Both the position numbers and the translations under genes were made by a program. A stretch of 64,000 nucleotides of DNA from Psychrobacter immobilis (lineage in GTDB: Bacteria; Pseudomonadota; Gammaproteobacteria; Pseudomonadales; Moraxellaceae), in assembly GCF_904846285.1 (NCBI RefSeq), contig NZ_CAJHAD010000005.1, positions 97,754 through 161,753 of the forward strand. The letters run 5' to 3'. Below, piece by piece: positions 34,587 to 43,503 of the stretch. The notes beneath the pieces were generated by a model. The model worked only from the letters and a program-made list of their open reading frames with translations, was not told the origin of the DNA and did no database searches. The first letter of the stretch is position 1, and every line of letters begins with the position of its first letter.

Positions 34587-37431
34587 AGTGGCGCACCTCA
34601 CCGTTACCGCTGACGTTGGTTGCACAGCGGGCACATAATTCTGGGTGTGTGCTATCTGTACCAATGTCATCGCGGATATGCCAACAGCGTACGCACTTGG
34701 TGCCCGTTGCAGCGCTGACTTTGACCACTAAGTCGACTGATTCATCTTCATTGCTATCGGCTTTTTCGTTGGCTTTATTAGCAGGTGCGTCGCTCATTGG
34801 CTTTAACGTTGCACTACTGGTAATAAGGACAAAACGCAGCTCTTCACCAAGCTTGGCCAAGCTTTCATGCATCGCGCCGTCGGCATATAAGTCAACGCCA
34901 GCAGATAAGTTGGCATTGATAATTTTTTCACCGCGTGCGGTTTCGATATGCTTATTGACCATATCTTTTGCCTGCATGATACGTTGCCAGTCATCAGTAC
35001 TGATGGCGCTTAGCTCAAACTCTGGGAAGGTATACCATTCTTCCGTAAATACATATCCTGCTTCATTGCCATTTTTACCTTCTAATACTTCCCATGCTTC
35101 TTGTGCCGTGAATGATAAAATCGGCGTAATCCAGCGAATCAACGCATGGGTGATATGGTAAATCGCCGTTTGCGCAGAGCGACGCGGCTGTCCATCAGTC
35201 TGAGTGGTGTACTGACGGTCTTTGATAATATCTAAATAGAAGCTACCCAAATCCTGCGAGCAAAACGCAGTGACATGCTGGGTGACTTGGTGAAAGTCCA
35301 TCGCATCATAAGCACTGATGATTTGCGCTTGTACCGCTTGGGCACGCTCAATGATGAATTTATCAAGGCTGACCAGCTCATTAATATCAATGCTGTTGGT
35401 CGCTGGGTCAAAGTCATCTGTATTTGCCAGTAAGAAGCGTAAGGTATTACGGATACGGCGATACATGTCGATTGCGCCTTTAAAGACCGTTTTACCCGCG
35501 CTCATCTCATAACGATAATCGCTCGACGCAATCCACAAACGCAGCATATCCGCGCCGGTTTTATTAATCTCATCTTGCGGGGTGATGATATTGCCAAGTG
35601 ACTTACTCATCTTACGACCGTTTTCATCGACGACAAAACCATGGGTCAATACTTGCTTAAACGGTGGACGCTCATACATCGCCTCAGATGTTAATAGTGA
35701 CGTCTGGAACCAACCGCGATGCTGATCAGAACCTTCTAAATACATATCAGCAGGATTGGTTAATTCATCGCGCTGCTCAAGGACGGCAAAATGCGTCGTG
35801 CCTGAGTCAAACCAAACGTCTAACGTATCAGTCGCTTTATCATAATCAGCGGCCTCGCTGCCTAAGAAATCTTCACAGCTGGCATCAAACCAAGCTTCTA
35901 CGCCACCCGCATCGATTTTTTGTGCAGCCACTTCCATCAGCTCAAGCGTATTTGGATGCAGCTCACCTGTTTCTTTATGAATAAAGAAAGTAATTGGCAC
36001 GCCCCACGTACGCTGACGTGAGATACACCAATCAGGGCGACCAGTCATCATCGCTTCAATGCGGTTTTGTCCCCAAGCAGGCGTCCAATTGACCGAAGGA
36101 ATGTCAGCAAGCGCACGCTCACGCAAGCCTTTGGTTTCCATATTGATAAACCACTGCGGGGTTGCGCGGAAGATAATCGGCGACTTATGACGCCAGCAAT
36201 GTGGATAACTGTGCTCAATTTTAGTATGGCTGATTAAATGGCCGTTATCATGCAGGGCGGCAATGATTTGCGGATTGGCTTTATAAATGTGCTCACCGGC
36301 AAATACCGCCGCGCTTTCTAGATAAACGCCCGTACCACTGACTGGGTTTTCAACCGGCAAGTTATATTTAAGACCAACGATATAATCGTCAAGACCGTGA
36401 CCGGGTGCGGTATGGACGAGGCCAGTACCGCTATCAGTGGTCACATGATCGCCTAAGATAAGTGGCACTTGACGCTCTGTAATCAATGGATGTTGGGCAC
36501 GCAGGCCTTCAAGCTCGCGTCCTGATACGGTAGCTAGGATGCCATCGCTACTCAGTTTAAAATCGCTCAATGCGCTTTCAACCAAGTCAGTCGCTAATAA
36601 CAAGTTACCTTTTTCAGTCGCGACCACGCTATAGTCATGCTCAGGGTGTACCGAAATGGCTTGGTTAGCAGGTAAAGTCCAAGGCGTCGTGGTCCAGATA
36701 ATCGCGGCGATGTTACCTTCGATGTCGCTTAGTGCTGCAACCTTGTCAGTATCAAGCACATCAAAGCTCACGTAGATAGCGTCAGATACTTTATCTTGGT
36801 ATTCCACTTCGGCTTCAGCCAAAGCAGAGCTACAATCCAAGCACCAGTTAACCGGCTTCATACCGCGAGTCACATGACCATTATCATAAATTTTGGCAAG
36901 GGCGCGCACGATATTGGCTTCTTGATGGAAGTTCATCGTTAGATAAGGGTTATCCCAATCACCAAATACGCCTAAACGTTTAAAGTCCGCCTTTTGCAAT
37001 GCAACTTGTGTGCTCGCATATTCGCGGCATAGACCACGGAATTCAGTCGCAGAGACTTTTTGACCAACTTTACCAACTTTGGCTTCGACTTTTTGCTCGA
37101 TAGGCAGACCATGACAATCCCAACCCGGCACATAAGGTGCATCAAAGCCTGACAACGTTTTTGACTTGACGATAATGTCTTTCAATACTTTATTGACCGC
37201 GTGACCTAAGTGAATCTGACCGTTGGCGTATGGAGGGCCGTCATGCAAAATATATTTGGTCGCACCCGCACGCGCCTGACGAATTTTGCCGTACACGTCA
37301 TCCGCTTCCCACGCAGCAAGCCAATCTGGCTCACGTTTGGCAAGGTTTGCACGCATCGCAAAAGGCGTATCGGCAAGGTTTAGGGTATCTTTATAATCCT
37401 GGTTTGGTGTATCAGTACTTTTATCAGTCAT
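34579..37431 (-). CDS. ileS: Isoleucyl-tRNA synthetase
   Basis: IleRS charges tRNA-Ile. The class I motifs are [12 protein letters not shown] (HIGH, about residues 69-80) and KMSKSLGN (KMSKS, near 618). The CP1 editing domain ([28 protein letters not shown]) and the C-terminal zinc-binding cysteines ([10 protein letters not shown]...LCARC) are present. Length 950 aa is standard for the bacterial type. It overlaps lspA by 8 nt, as in many gammaproteobacteria. ribF, which often precedes ileS, is not directly upstream. A candidate promoter is at 37491-37519. Confidence 0.98.
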   Translation of the reverse strand: MTDKSTDTPNQDYKDTLNLADTPFAMRANLAKREPDWLAAWEADDVYGKIRQARAGATKYILHDGPPYANGQIHLGHAVNKVLKDIIVKSKTLSGFDAPYVPGWDCHGLPIEQKVEAKVGKVGQKVSATEFRGLCREYASTQVALQKADFKRLGVFGDWDNPYLTMNFHQEANIVRALAKIYDNGHVTRGMKPVNWCLDCSSALAEAEVEYQDKVSDAIYVSFDVLDTDKVAALSDIEGNIAAIIWTTTPWTLPANQAISVHPEHDYSVVATEKGNLLLATDLVESALSDFKLSSDGILATVSGRELEGLRAQHPLITERQVPLILGDHVTTDSGTGLVHTAPGHGLDDYIVGLKYNLPVENPVSGTGVYLESAAVFAGEHIYKANPQIIAALHDNGHLISHTKIEHSYPHCWRHKSPIIFRATPQWFINMETKGLRERALADIPSVNWTPAWGQNRIEAMMTGRPDWCISRQRTWGVPITFFIHKETGELHPNTLELMEVAAQKIDAGGVEAWFDASCEDFLGSEAADYDKATDTLDVWFDSGTTHFAVLEQRDELTNPADMYLEGSDQHRGWFQTSLLTSEAMYERPPFKQVLTHGFVVDENGRKMSKSLGNIITPQDEINKTGADMLRLWIASSDYRYEMSAGKTVFKGAIDMYRRIRNTLRFLLANTDDFDPATNSIDINELVSLDKFIIERAQAVQAQIISAYDAMDFHQVTQHVTAFCSQDLGSFYLDIIKDRQYTTQTDGQPRRSAQTAIYHITHALIRWITPILSFTAQEAWEVLEGKNGNEAGYVFTEEWYTFPEFELSAISTDDWQRIMQAKDMVNKHIETARGEKIINANLSAGVDLYADGAMHESLAKLGEELRFVLITSSATLKPMSDAPANKANEKADSNEDESVDLVVKVSAATGTKCVRCWHIRDDIGTDSTHPELCARCATNVSGNGEVRHYA

Positions 37432-37867
37432 AGAAGGTGTCTTATAAAATGGTGGTTAGAGGTTGCGTTTGAAATTCAGGCGTAAGGTTAAATATAATAT
37501 GGGGTCAAATATTTGATAATCGATGCTGGTATTTCACTTAGAAAAAGTTGCTTAGAGAGCGTTGCTTACAACTTGTTTCTTATGAATTGCTTATAACTTG
37601 ATTGTAAATAGTCACGTCCATCATAAATACTAATGAGACGATTGCAATAAAAAATGTCTTTAAAAGATAGCAGAATAATTAGAAAAGTGAATATGATAAC
37701 GGCAGCTATTATATGACAAAACGAGTAGGGTAAAAAGAGCTGACCAGTATCGTCCTATTTTTAACCAAAACCAGTCACTTGTATCAATATAAATACCTTG
37801 TCTATTAAATCATAGGTCTCACAAATTTGACTGTCTATTTATTAGATTATACCTAATTGGCTAAGCG
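37432..37867. other. 436-nt gap upstream of ileS
   Basis: Contains the candidate ileS promoter at 37491-37519 and otherwise AT-rich sequence without a recognisable gene. No T-box-like or riboswitch element is apparent. Confidence 0.4.
37491..37519 (-). promoter_or_regulatory. Candidate sigma-70 promoter for ileS-lspA
   Basis: On the minus strand TTATCA (-35) and TATATT (-10) are separated by 17 nt, about 60 nt before the ileS ATG. Confidence 0.35.
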
Positions 37868-38431
37868 TTAAAAAACTTCTGACAACCACAAGCGCAATTT
37901 CAGCGACCAAAGTGGCTGCATACCAGTCAAGCCTTGCGTCATCTCACCATCTTTTAGAACGACATAAGACGGCGTTACTTGACCCTGCCAATCGGCTAAT
38001 ATTTCACCTTCTTGGTCATTGACGGTGGTAAAGCGATAATTGTGTTCGTTAAGGTAACTGTGTAGCTCTTGGTCAGAGCCTGATTTAATCGCAATGGTCA
38101 CCACAGGATAGTCATTTTCCGCCGCAAGCTTATCTATGGTCGGTGAAGTCACCCGACAAACCGGACACCAAGTTCCCCAAAAATATACCAGCGTTGGCTT
38201 ATCCCGACTCAGCGCTGCTAAGTCAACGCTCTGCCCTTGATAGCCAATCAGTTGTAATTGCGGATTGGCCGGCATGACGGGTTGGCGCCACCAGTTAATA
38301 GAAATATAAATGACCGCAAATACCAAGCCATATATAAGTAGATTTTTAGCAAAAGAGAATATCTTTTGCTTGGGTGTTTTCTTTGGCGTCTCAATAGTCT
38401 TTTTAATATTAAAATTAGAATCAGTCGTCAT
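37868..38431 (-). CDS. Membrane-anchored thioredoxin-like disulfide oxidoreductase (ScsD/TlpA type)
   Basis: The 187-aa protein has one N-terminal TM helix (about residues 31-47, NLLIYGLVFAVIYISINWW) and a periplasmic thioredoxin fold with the active site WGTWCPVCRVTSP (Cys-Pro-Val-Cys, near residue 90) and the cis-proline in QVTPSYVVL. The CPVC motif and short length fit ScsD-like proteins, which act on periplasmic thiols, sometimes linked to copper tolerance; a CcmG-type role is less likely because no cytochrome c maturation genes are near. No good ribosome binding site precedes the ATG. A terminator separates it from the GNAT-nitrilase gene upstream. Confidence 0.88.
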   Translation of the reverse strand: MTTDSNFNIKKTIETPKKTPKQKIFSFAKNLLIYGLVFAVIYISINWWRQPVMPANPQLQLIGYQGQSVDLAALSRDKPTLVYFWGTWCPVCRVTSPTIDKLAAENDYPVVTIAIKSGSDQELHSYLNEHNYRFTTVNDQEGEILADWQGQVTPSYVVLKDGEMTQGLTGMQPLWSLKLRLWLSEVF

Positions 38432-38467
38432 AGTGGCTGCTTTTTTTGCTCTTAAAGTTTTTGATAG

Positions 38468-38500
38468 ATAAAAATAAACGGCTGAATGGTCAGCCGTATT
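38468..38500 (-). terminator. Terminator after the GNAT-nitrilase gene
   Basis: On the minus strand ACGGCTGA, loop CCAT, TCAGCCGT is followed by TTATTTTTATC. It lies 55 nt after the stop and 37 nt before the next start. Confidence 0.8.
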
Positions 38501-38551
38501 ATTTTAATTCTTACGTTCTTATTTTTAAAGCCTATTTCTTAAAATAAGCCC

Positions 38552-40189
38552 TTACAGCTTTTGTGCGCGGTCTTGCAATGGATCGCCAATAAGGACGCTG
38601 CCTGAATTTTCACTACGCTCTTCATCAGTCAATTTGCTAGCTGGAATTTTGGCTTTTCTCTTCCATTTTAAGCTAAATAAATCATCACGGCGGTCAAGTA
38701 GATTATGCACCGAGCCTTCATTACGAACGTGAATCAGCTTATCTAAGTTCAAATCTGAGAAGAATACCATCTCGGTATTAGGCGTGGTTTCCGCCATAAT
38801 CGCATCGTGCGGGAAAGCAAAATCCGATGGTGAGAAAATAGACGACTGCGCATACTGGATATCTAAGCTTTCAACTTGCGGTAAATTACCGACAGAACCG
38901 CAAATCATCACATAGCATTCATTTTCAATCGCACGCGCTTGGGCACAGTGGCGTACGCGCAGATAGCCATTTTGGGTATCTGTCCAAAACGGTACAAATA
39001 AAATATCCATATCATCAAGCGCCATCAAGCGCGCAAGCTCTGGGAACTCAACGTCATAGCAAACCAAAATGCCAATACGACCAGCATCGGTATCGAATAC
39101 TTTGACTTCATCGCCACCTTCAATCACCCACGCGCTGCGCTCATGCGGAGTAATATGAATTTTGCGCTGCTCTTCAACTGTACCATCACGGCGGCATAGA
39201 TAGCTGACGTTATACAAGGTATCGTCGTCGTCCAAGAACGGCATAGAGCCGCTGATGACGTTAACATTATAGCTAACCGCCAAATGCGAAATCTCATTTT
39301 TAAACCATTCGGTATAACCGGCTAAAAAGCGAATCGCAACGTTTTGATCAGTCGATTCACACAGACCCATTAACGGCGCGTTAAAAAATTCTGGTAAACA
39401 GGCAAAGTCAGAGTTGTAATCGGCCATAATGTCGACAAAGAACTCAACTTGTTGCAGCAGCTCTTCAGGTGACTCAACTTCACGCATCTGCCACTGGATA
39501 CCACCGATTCTGACCTCGGATTTACGCGTATTGGGCTTATAATCTTGCGGCTCATAATAAATATTTGCCCACTCGAGTAAGGTCGCAAACCCTTTAGATT
39601 GAGCATCATCAGGTAAATAGGCGGTTAAAATACGTTTAACGATAAAGCCATTTGATAACTGGAAAGACAGCGCGGAGTCATGAATTTCACGAGCTTCAAC
39701 GGCTTCGATATATTCACCAGGGGTCAAATCTTGATGGTTATGATAATTGGGAATACGACCACCGGCTAAGATAGCGCGGAAGTTTAACTGACGGCACAGC
39801 TCTTTACGCGCATCATAAAGTCTGCGACCTAAACGATAACCACGATATTCAGGATCGATTAACGCATCTAAGCCATAAATAGCATCGCCATCAGGGTTGT
39901 CTCTGATAATTTCTTTATGACCAATTAAGTCATCATAAGTATGCGGATTAGAGAACTTGTTGTAATCGACGCGCATCGATAGCACGATGCCAATTAGCTC
40001 GTCATGGTCAAACAAGGCAATCTGTCCTTCAGGAAAGGCATCAATCAAGGTATTAATGGTGTTTTTTGACCAGGCGCCGCCCAAGTTGACATAGACACGA
40101 TCCATCAAGGCTTTAAGTTGCGGATAATCTTTTTTCTTAATCTCAGCAATGGTGAGGTGAAAGTCGTCTAATTTTTCTATCTTGCTCAT
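38552..40189 (-). CDS. Bifunctional GNAT acetyltransferase / carbon-nitrogen hydrolase
   Basis: The 545-aa protein fuses a GNAT domain (about residues 10-200; acetyl-CoA loop near YRGYRLGRRLYDAR) to a nitrilase-superfamily domain (about 225-520). The nitrilase catalytic triad is visible: Glu in CLPEFFN, Lys in EEQRKIHIT, Cys in GILVCYDVEFPE. This fused family is found in many bacteria, but its substrate is not established; amide hydrolysis plus acyl transfer is inferred only from the folds. AGGAA precedes the ATG. Single gene with its own terminator. Confidence 0.9.
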   Translation of the reverse strand: MSKIEKLDDFHLTIAEIKKKDYPQLKALMDRVYVNLGGAWSKNTINTLIDAFPEGQIALFDHDELIGIVLSMRVDYNKFSNPHTYDDLIGHKEIIRDNPDGDAIYGLDALIDPEYRGYRLGRRLYDARKELCRQLNFRAILAGGRIPNYHNHQDLTPGEYIEAVEAREIHDSALSFQLSNGFIVKRILTAYLPDDAQSKGFATLLEWANIYYEPQDYKPNTRKSEVRIGGIQWQMREVESPEELLQQVEFFVDIMADYNSDFACLPEFFNAPLMGLCESTDQNVAIRFLAGYTEWFKNEISHLAVSYNVNVISGSMPFLDDDDTLYNVSYLCRRDGTVEEQRKIHITPHERSAWVIEGGDEVKVFDTDAGRIGILVCYDVEFPELARLMALDDMDILFVPFWTDTQNGYLRVRHCAQARAIENECYVMICGSVGNLPQVESLDIQYAQSSIFSPSDFAFPHDAIMAETTPNTEMVFFSDLNLDKLIHVRNEGSVHNLLDRRDDLFSLKWKRKAKIPASKLTDEERSENSGSVLIGDPLQDRAQKL

Positions 40190-40841
40190 AATGTTCCTGT
40201 CTGTCGTTTCTGTAAATCAGTGATAATAAATCAATAATATTCAATCGATGTTAATGTTATTTTGATAAGGGTGTTCATAAAAAAATAGTGATAAAAAATA
40301 ATAGTTGTAAAAAGGCAATTATTAAAAGTCGTAAAAAAGATTCTTAATAGATGTTTTTGCATAGATGCAATTGCGAAAAGTAAACGCCGGCGCCCAATTT
40401 TTAGGTAACTTTTCAGTTAATAATGTCGAGAAAAGCATATCTATAGGCTGATATAATCGTTACAATCAATTATCTTTGCATTTACAATGAGTTATAAACA
40501 TTGTCTCTCTCATTATTTATTGTAATGAGACGATTTAGCCTGTTTACAAGTGCTTATGTTGGCACTGTATTTTGCCTCGATTTCCTATTGCTTATTATGA
40601 CAAATCACTTTTGAGCAATCTACCGATTTAATAATGCTTTTTATCACGCCCTTTATCAAGGTAGCTATGCAAGGTGGTTATGATAGCAAGTCTCGTAGTC
40701 AATCACAGTCAAACGGCGTAACTATTTGCTAGGTTTTTGTGACTCACTATCACTTGTGAACGAAGTTTTTATTCGCTTAAGCGTCATTTTATGTGGCGTA
40801 TTTTTGGCTACTTTTAACGGTAACCTTTTAGGATTTTAATT
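40190..40841. other. 652-nt gap before the BLUF gene: candidate leader or small RNA
   Basis: This is the longest gap in the window and no ORF is visible. A perfect extended -10, TGATATAAT, lies at 40449-40457, about 385 nt before the BLUF start. TCTCATTA (40508-40515) pairs perfectly with TAATGAGA (40523-40530). The GC palindrome CGCCGGCG (40385-40392) stands out in AT-rich DNA. A long leader or an untranslated RNA starting near 40464 is possible. Confidence 0.4.
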
Positions 40842-41471
40842 ATGCCCCTAACTCATACTAATGCATTCAGCAAATTAGATGAAATAGCAGACACTGCATT
40901 GGTACAGTTGGTTTATGTCAGCACCCTGACGCTTGCTTCACGCTTAAATGCGGCGATATTTGATGAAGTAGAGGCTCATGCGCGTGATTATAATGAGCAG
41001 CATGGCATCACAGGTACGCTATGTTATGGCAATGGTCATTTTTTACAATGTATAGAAGGCGAAAAAGCCAAAGTTGGGGCGCTGACGCAGCGTATCTTTG
41101 TTGATAGCCGCCATAAAGACTTGCAAGTGCTAGTATTACAAGTTATTAAGCAGCGTAGCTTCTCAGACTGGCGGATGCGTTTGCTGTTTTTGGAGCGTTG
41201 GTTATGGTCGCCTGCCACCAAAAAACAAGCAGCGCAACTGTCGCCCTATTTGCCCTTTGCGCCGCACGGTTGGTCAGCTGAGCGTACCGAGCAATTTTTG
41301 CAAATTATCAAAACCTTTGATACCGCGCCACATATCAAAGCGGCAGGTATTACCTATAATGCGCTTGGCAATATGGTGCGCCATGTCGCCGCGCCGCATC
41401 AAGCCTTTTTAGTGGTGCAAGGTTTTTTGAGTGTGTTGTTAGTTGTTGGTTTGGTGCTGCTATATTTATAA
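40842..41471 (+). CDS. BLUF blue-light photoreceptor with C-terminal membrane anchor
   Basis: The 209-aa protein has a BLUF (FAD-binding blue-light sensor) domain at about residues 20-112. The photocycle residues are in place: Tyr25 (LVYVS), Asn51 (DYNEQHGITG) and Gln69 (FLQCIEG), with the RSFSDW strand behind. After a helical region (about 115-185) comes a hydrophobic stretch from about 188 to the last residue (AFLVVQGFLSVLLVVGLVLLYL), which looks like a tail anchor in the inner membrane. No enzymatic output domain (EAL, cyclase) is present. Relatives in Acinetobacter (BlsA) are soluble and act by protein contact. AGGA precedes the ATG. Confidence 0.9.
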   Translation: MPLTHTNAFSKLDEIADTALVQLVYVSTLTLASRLNAAIFDEVEAHARDYNEQHGITGTLCYGNGHFLQCIEGEKAKVGALTQRIFVDSRHKDLQVLVLQVIKQRSFSDWRMRLLFLERWLWSPATKKQAAQLSPYLPFAPHGWSAERTEQFLQIIKTFDTAPHIKAAGITYNALGNMVRHVAAPHQAFLVVQGFLSVLLVVGLVLLYL

Positions 41472-41534
41472 GCCATAGGATTACGATGGTAAAGCATACT
41501 GCTTCATTTTATGACTGATGATAAGAATTCTTAT

Positions 41535-41572
41535 AAAAAAGACGCTAGACTTAATGTTTAGCGTCTTTTTTT
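41535..41572. terminator. Bidirectional terminator between the BLUF gene and the FAD dehydrogenase gene
   Basis: AAAAAAGACGCTA and TAGCGTCTTTTTTT form a perfect stem between convergent stops at 41471 and 41613. Confidence 0.92.
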
Positions 41573-41612
41573 ATGCAATTAAAATTATTACGATAATAAT
41601 AAATTGAACCAA

Positions 41613-43073
41613 TTACATATCAAAAATCTTACCACGGTTCATAATGTTATTCGGGTCAAAGACTTTTTTAACTTCGCGTAAATAACCAATCTCAGTTTCG
41701 CTGCGACTATAATTTAGATACGGTTTTTTAGTCATACCAACACCATGTTCCGCAGATACTGAGCCGCCGTATTTTTGTACCGTCTCAAACACGTGTTTAT
41801 TGACGATTTGACACTCGGCAAAGAAATCATCTTTGCTCATGTTCTCAGGCTTTAAGATATTCAGATGCAAATTGCCATCACCGATATGACCAAACCAACA
41901 CACTTCAAAGTCAGGATAGTTACTGCTGACGATATGATCAATCTCAGCGATAAACTCAGGCACATAGCTGATAAGTACCGAGACATCGTTTTTATAAGGG
42001 GTAAATACTGAGATGGTCTCAGAGATATATTCGCGCAGCTTCCATAGCTCTTCTGCTTGCGTGAGACTCTGACTCATCACACCATCGACCACCCAGCCTT
42101 GCTCCATACAATCCTCAAATATCGCCATGGCTTTATCCATGATAGGCTCGTATGGCGCTTCAAACTCTAGTAGGGTATAAAACTTGGTACGCGATTCAAA
42201 CGGCTCTTGTACTTGACCATGAGCCATGAGCTTATCAATCGCCACATCATCAAAGAACTCAAATGCCGTTAAATCAATCTGCGCCTGAAAGGCTGATAGC
42301 ACATTCATGACATCATTAAAGCTGTCCATACCGAGCACCATGACGTTTAAGTCTTGCGGCTGACGCTCAAGTTTGATTTGTGCATGGGTTACTAGACCAA
42401 GTGTGCCTTCGCTACCGATAAATAGTTGACGCAAGTCATAGCCCGTCGCATTTTTGACCATACCGCGATTGAGCTGCAAGATATCGCCTTTACCCGTGAC
42501 CACAGTCAGCCCCATAATCCATTGACGGGTCATGCCATAACGAATGACTTTGATACCGCCAGCATTGGTGCCGATATTACCACCGATTTGACTAGAGCCA
42601 GCTGAGGCAAAGTCGACAGGGTAGTATAGGTCTTTTGATTCGGCAAACTGTTGTAGCTGTTGAGTCACCACACCGGCTTCAATCTCAACCAGTCGGTCAG
42701 CGGGGTAAAACTGTCCGATATGATTCATTTTATCCATGCTAACGACAATCTCGCCATTGGCGGCAACTGCGCCAGCAGACAAACCCGTACGCCCGCCACT
42801 TGGGGTTAGCACGACATTGTGCTCATTGGCGAGCAAAACGATAGATTGCACTTGCTCAGTCGTCTTTGGAAAGACGATAGCAGCAGCGGCAGGGGCGAAA
42901 TGCTTGGTCCAGTCTTTGCCCCAATGATCTAGGCTTTCGCTATCGGTTTTGATTTGGCTGGCGTCAAATTGATACACATCAAGCAAGCTGCTCAAGATGC
43001 TTTGGACAGCAGCGGTATGGGTTGTAGAGTTGTTTTGGGCGTTAGTGTTGCTTTGGCTAGCTAAAGAAGTCAT
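41613..43073 (-). CDS. FAD-linked D-2-hydroxyacid dehydrogenase (likely D-2-hydroxyglutarate dehydrogenase)
   Basis: The 486-aa protein belongs to the GlcD/VAO flavoprotein family. The FAD-binding part shows PSGGRTGLSAGAV, GGNIGTNAGGIKVIRYG and GSEGTLGLVT. The substrate/metal part shows CWFGHIGDGNLHLN, and SAEHGVGMTKK near the C-terminus. Divergent placement next to serA matches Pseudomonas, where the corresponding enzyme oxidises the D-2-hydroxyglutarate made as a by-product by SerA; that specific substrate is inferred from context. The ATG at 43073 is preferred over a TTG two codons upstream. The N-terminal 25 residues are Ser/Thr/Asn-rich. Confidence 0.88.
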   Translation of the reverse strand: MTSLASQSNTNAQNNSTTHTAAVQSILSSLLDVYQFDASQIKTDSESLDHWGKDWTKHFAPAAAAIVFPKTTEQVQSIVLLANEHNVVLTPSGGRTGLSAGAVAANGEIVVSMDKMNHIGQFYPADRLVEIEAGVVTQQLQQFAESKDLYYPVDFASAGSSQIGGNIGTNAGGIKVIRYGMTRQWIMGLTVVTGKGDILQLNRGMVKNATGYDLRQLFIGSEGTLGLVTHAQIKLERQPQDLNVMVLGMDSFNDVMNVLSAFQAQIDLTAFEFFDDVAIDKLMAHGQVQEPFESRTKFYTLLEFEAPYEPIMDKAMAIFEDCMEQGWVVDGVMSQSLTQAEELWKLREYISETISVFTPYKNDVSVLISYVPEFIAEIDHIVSSNYPDFEVCWFGHIGDGNLHLNILKPENMSKDDFFAECQIVNKHVFETVQKYGGSVSAEHGVGMTKKPYLNYSRSETEIGYLREVKKVFDPNNIMNRGKIFDM

Positions 43074-43503
43074 GGTCAAATCTCGGTAGAAACGTAAGCG
43101 CTATGCATAAAAGGGATTATTATATCGCTAAATGGATATAACTCAGCGGTGTTAACTGTGTTTATATAACTAATTAAGTTTATATAAATCACTTGGTTTA
43201 TATAATTGATATAAGTATAAGTGAGCACGTGTTGTAATGATAGATGGATATGAGTTCATGCGCCTATGTATGTAGCTATCTCGCCTAAATCATTAAAAAA
43301 CAGTTTAATAAGGTTTGGCTATAAGGTTTATATATCATGATTCACTATAGCATAAAAAGTTTTCAGGCTTGATAAGCAATAATTCATCTAATCTGCTAAC
43401 ATAGCTGCCAAATTTTGTGTAAGATATCCAGACTGTTTTCGTTTCATCCATCAGACTTATCCCACTGATGATTTTTATAAGACAATTATAGGACAGTTCT
43501 CAC
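43074..43503. other. 430-nt divergent region between the FAD dehydrogenase gene and serA
   Basis: No gene is visible. The stretch 43160-43213 carries three copies of an 18-bp unit (listed separately). Both promoters must lie here. Confidence 0.4.
43160..43213. repeat. Three tandem 18-bp repeats between the FAD dehydrogenase gene and serA
   Basis: GTTTATATAA begins at 43160, 43178 and 43196, exactly 18 bp apart, followed by eight variable bases each time. Located about 90-140 nt upstream of the FAD dehydrogenase start. Confidence 0.75.

Noticed and set aside
34616..35161. 181-codon open frame antisense to ileS
   Set aside because: It covers the C-terminal part of a highly conserved synthetase gene and shows no protein family pattern.
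43160..43213. CRISPR array
   Set aside because: The 10-bp core and 8-bp spacers are far too short and only three units exist.
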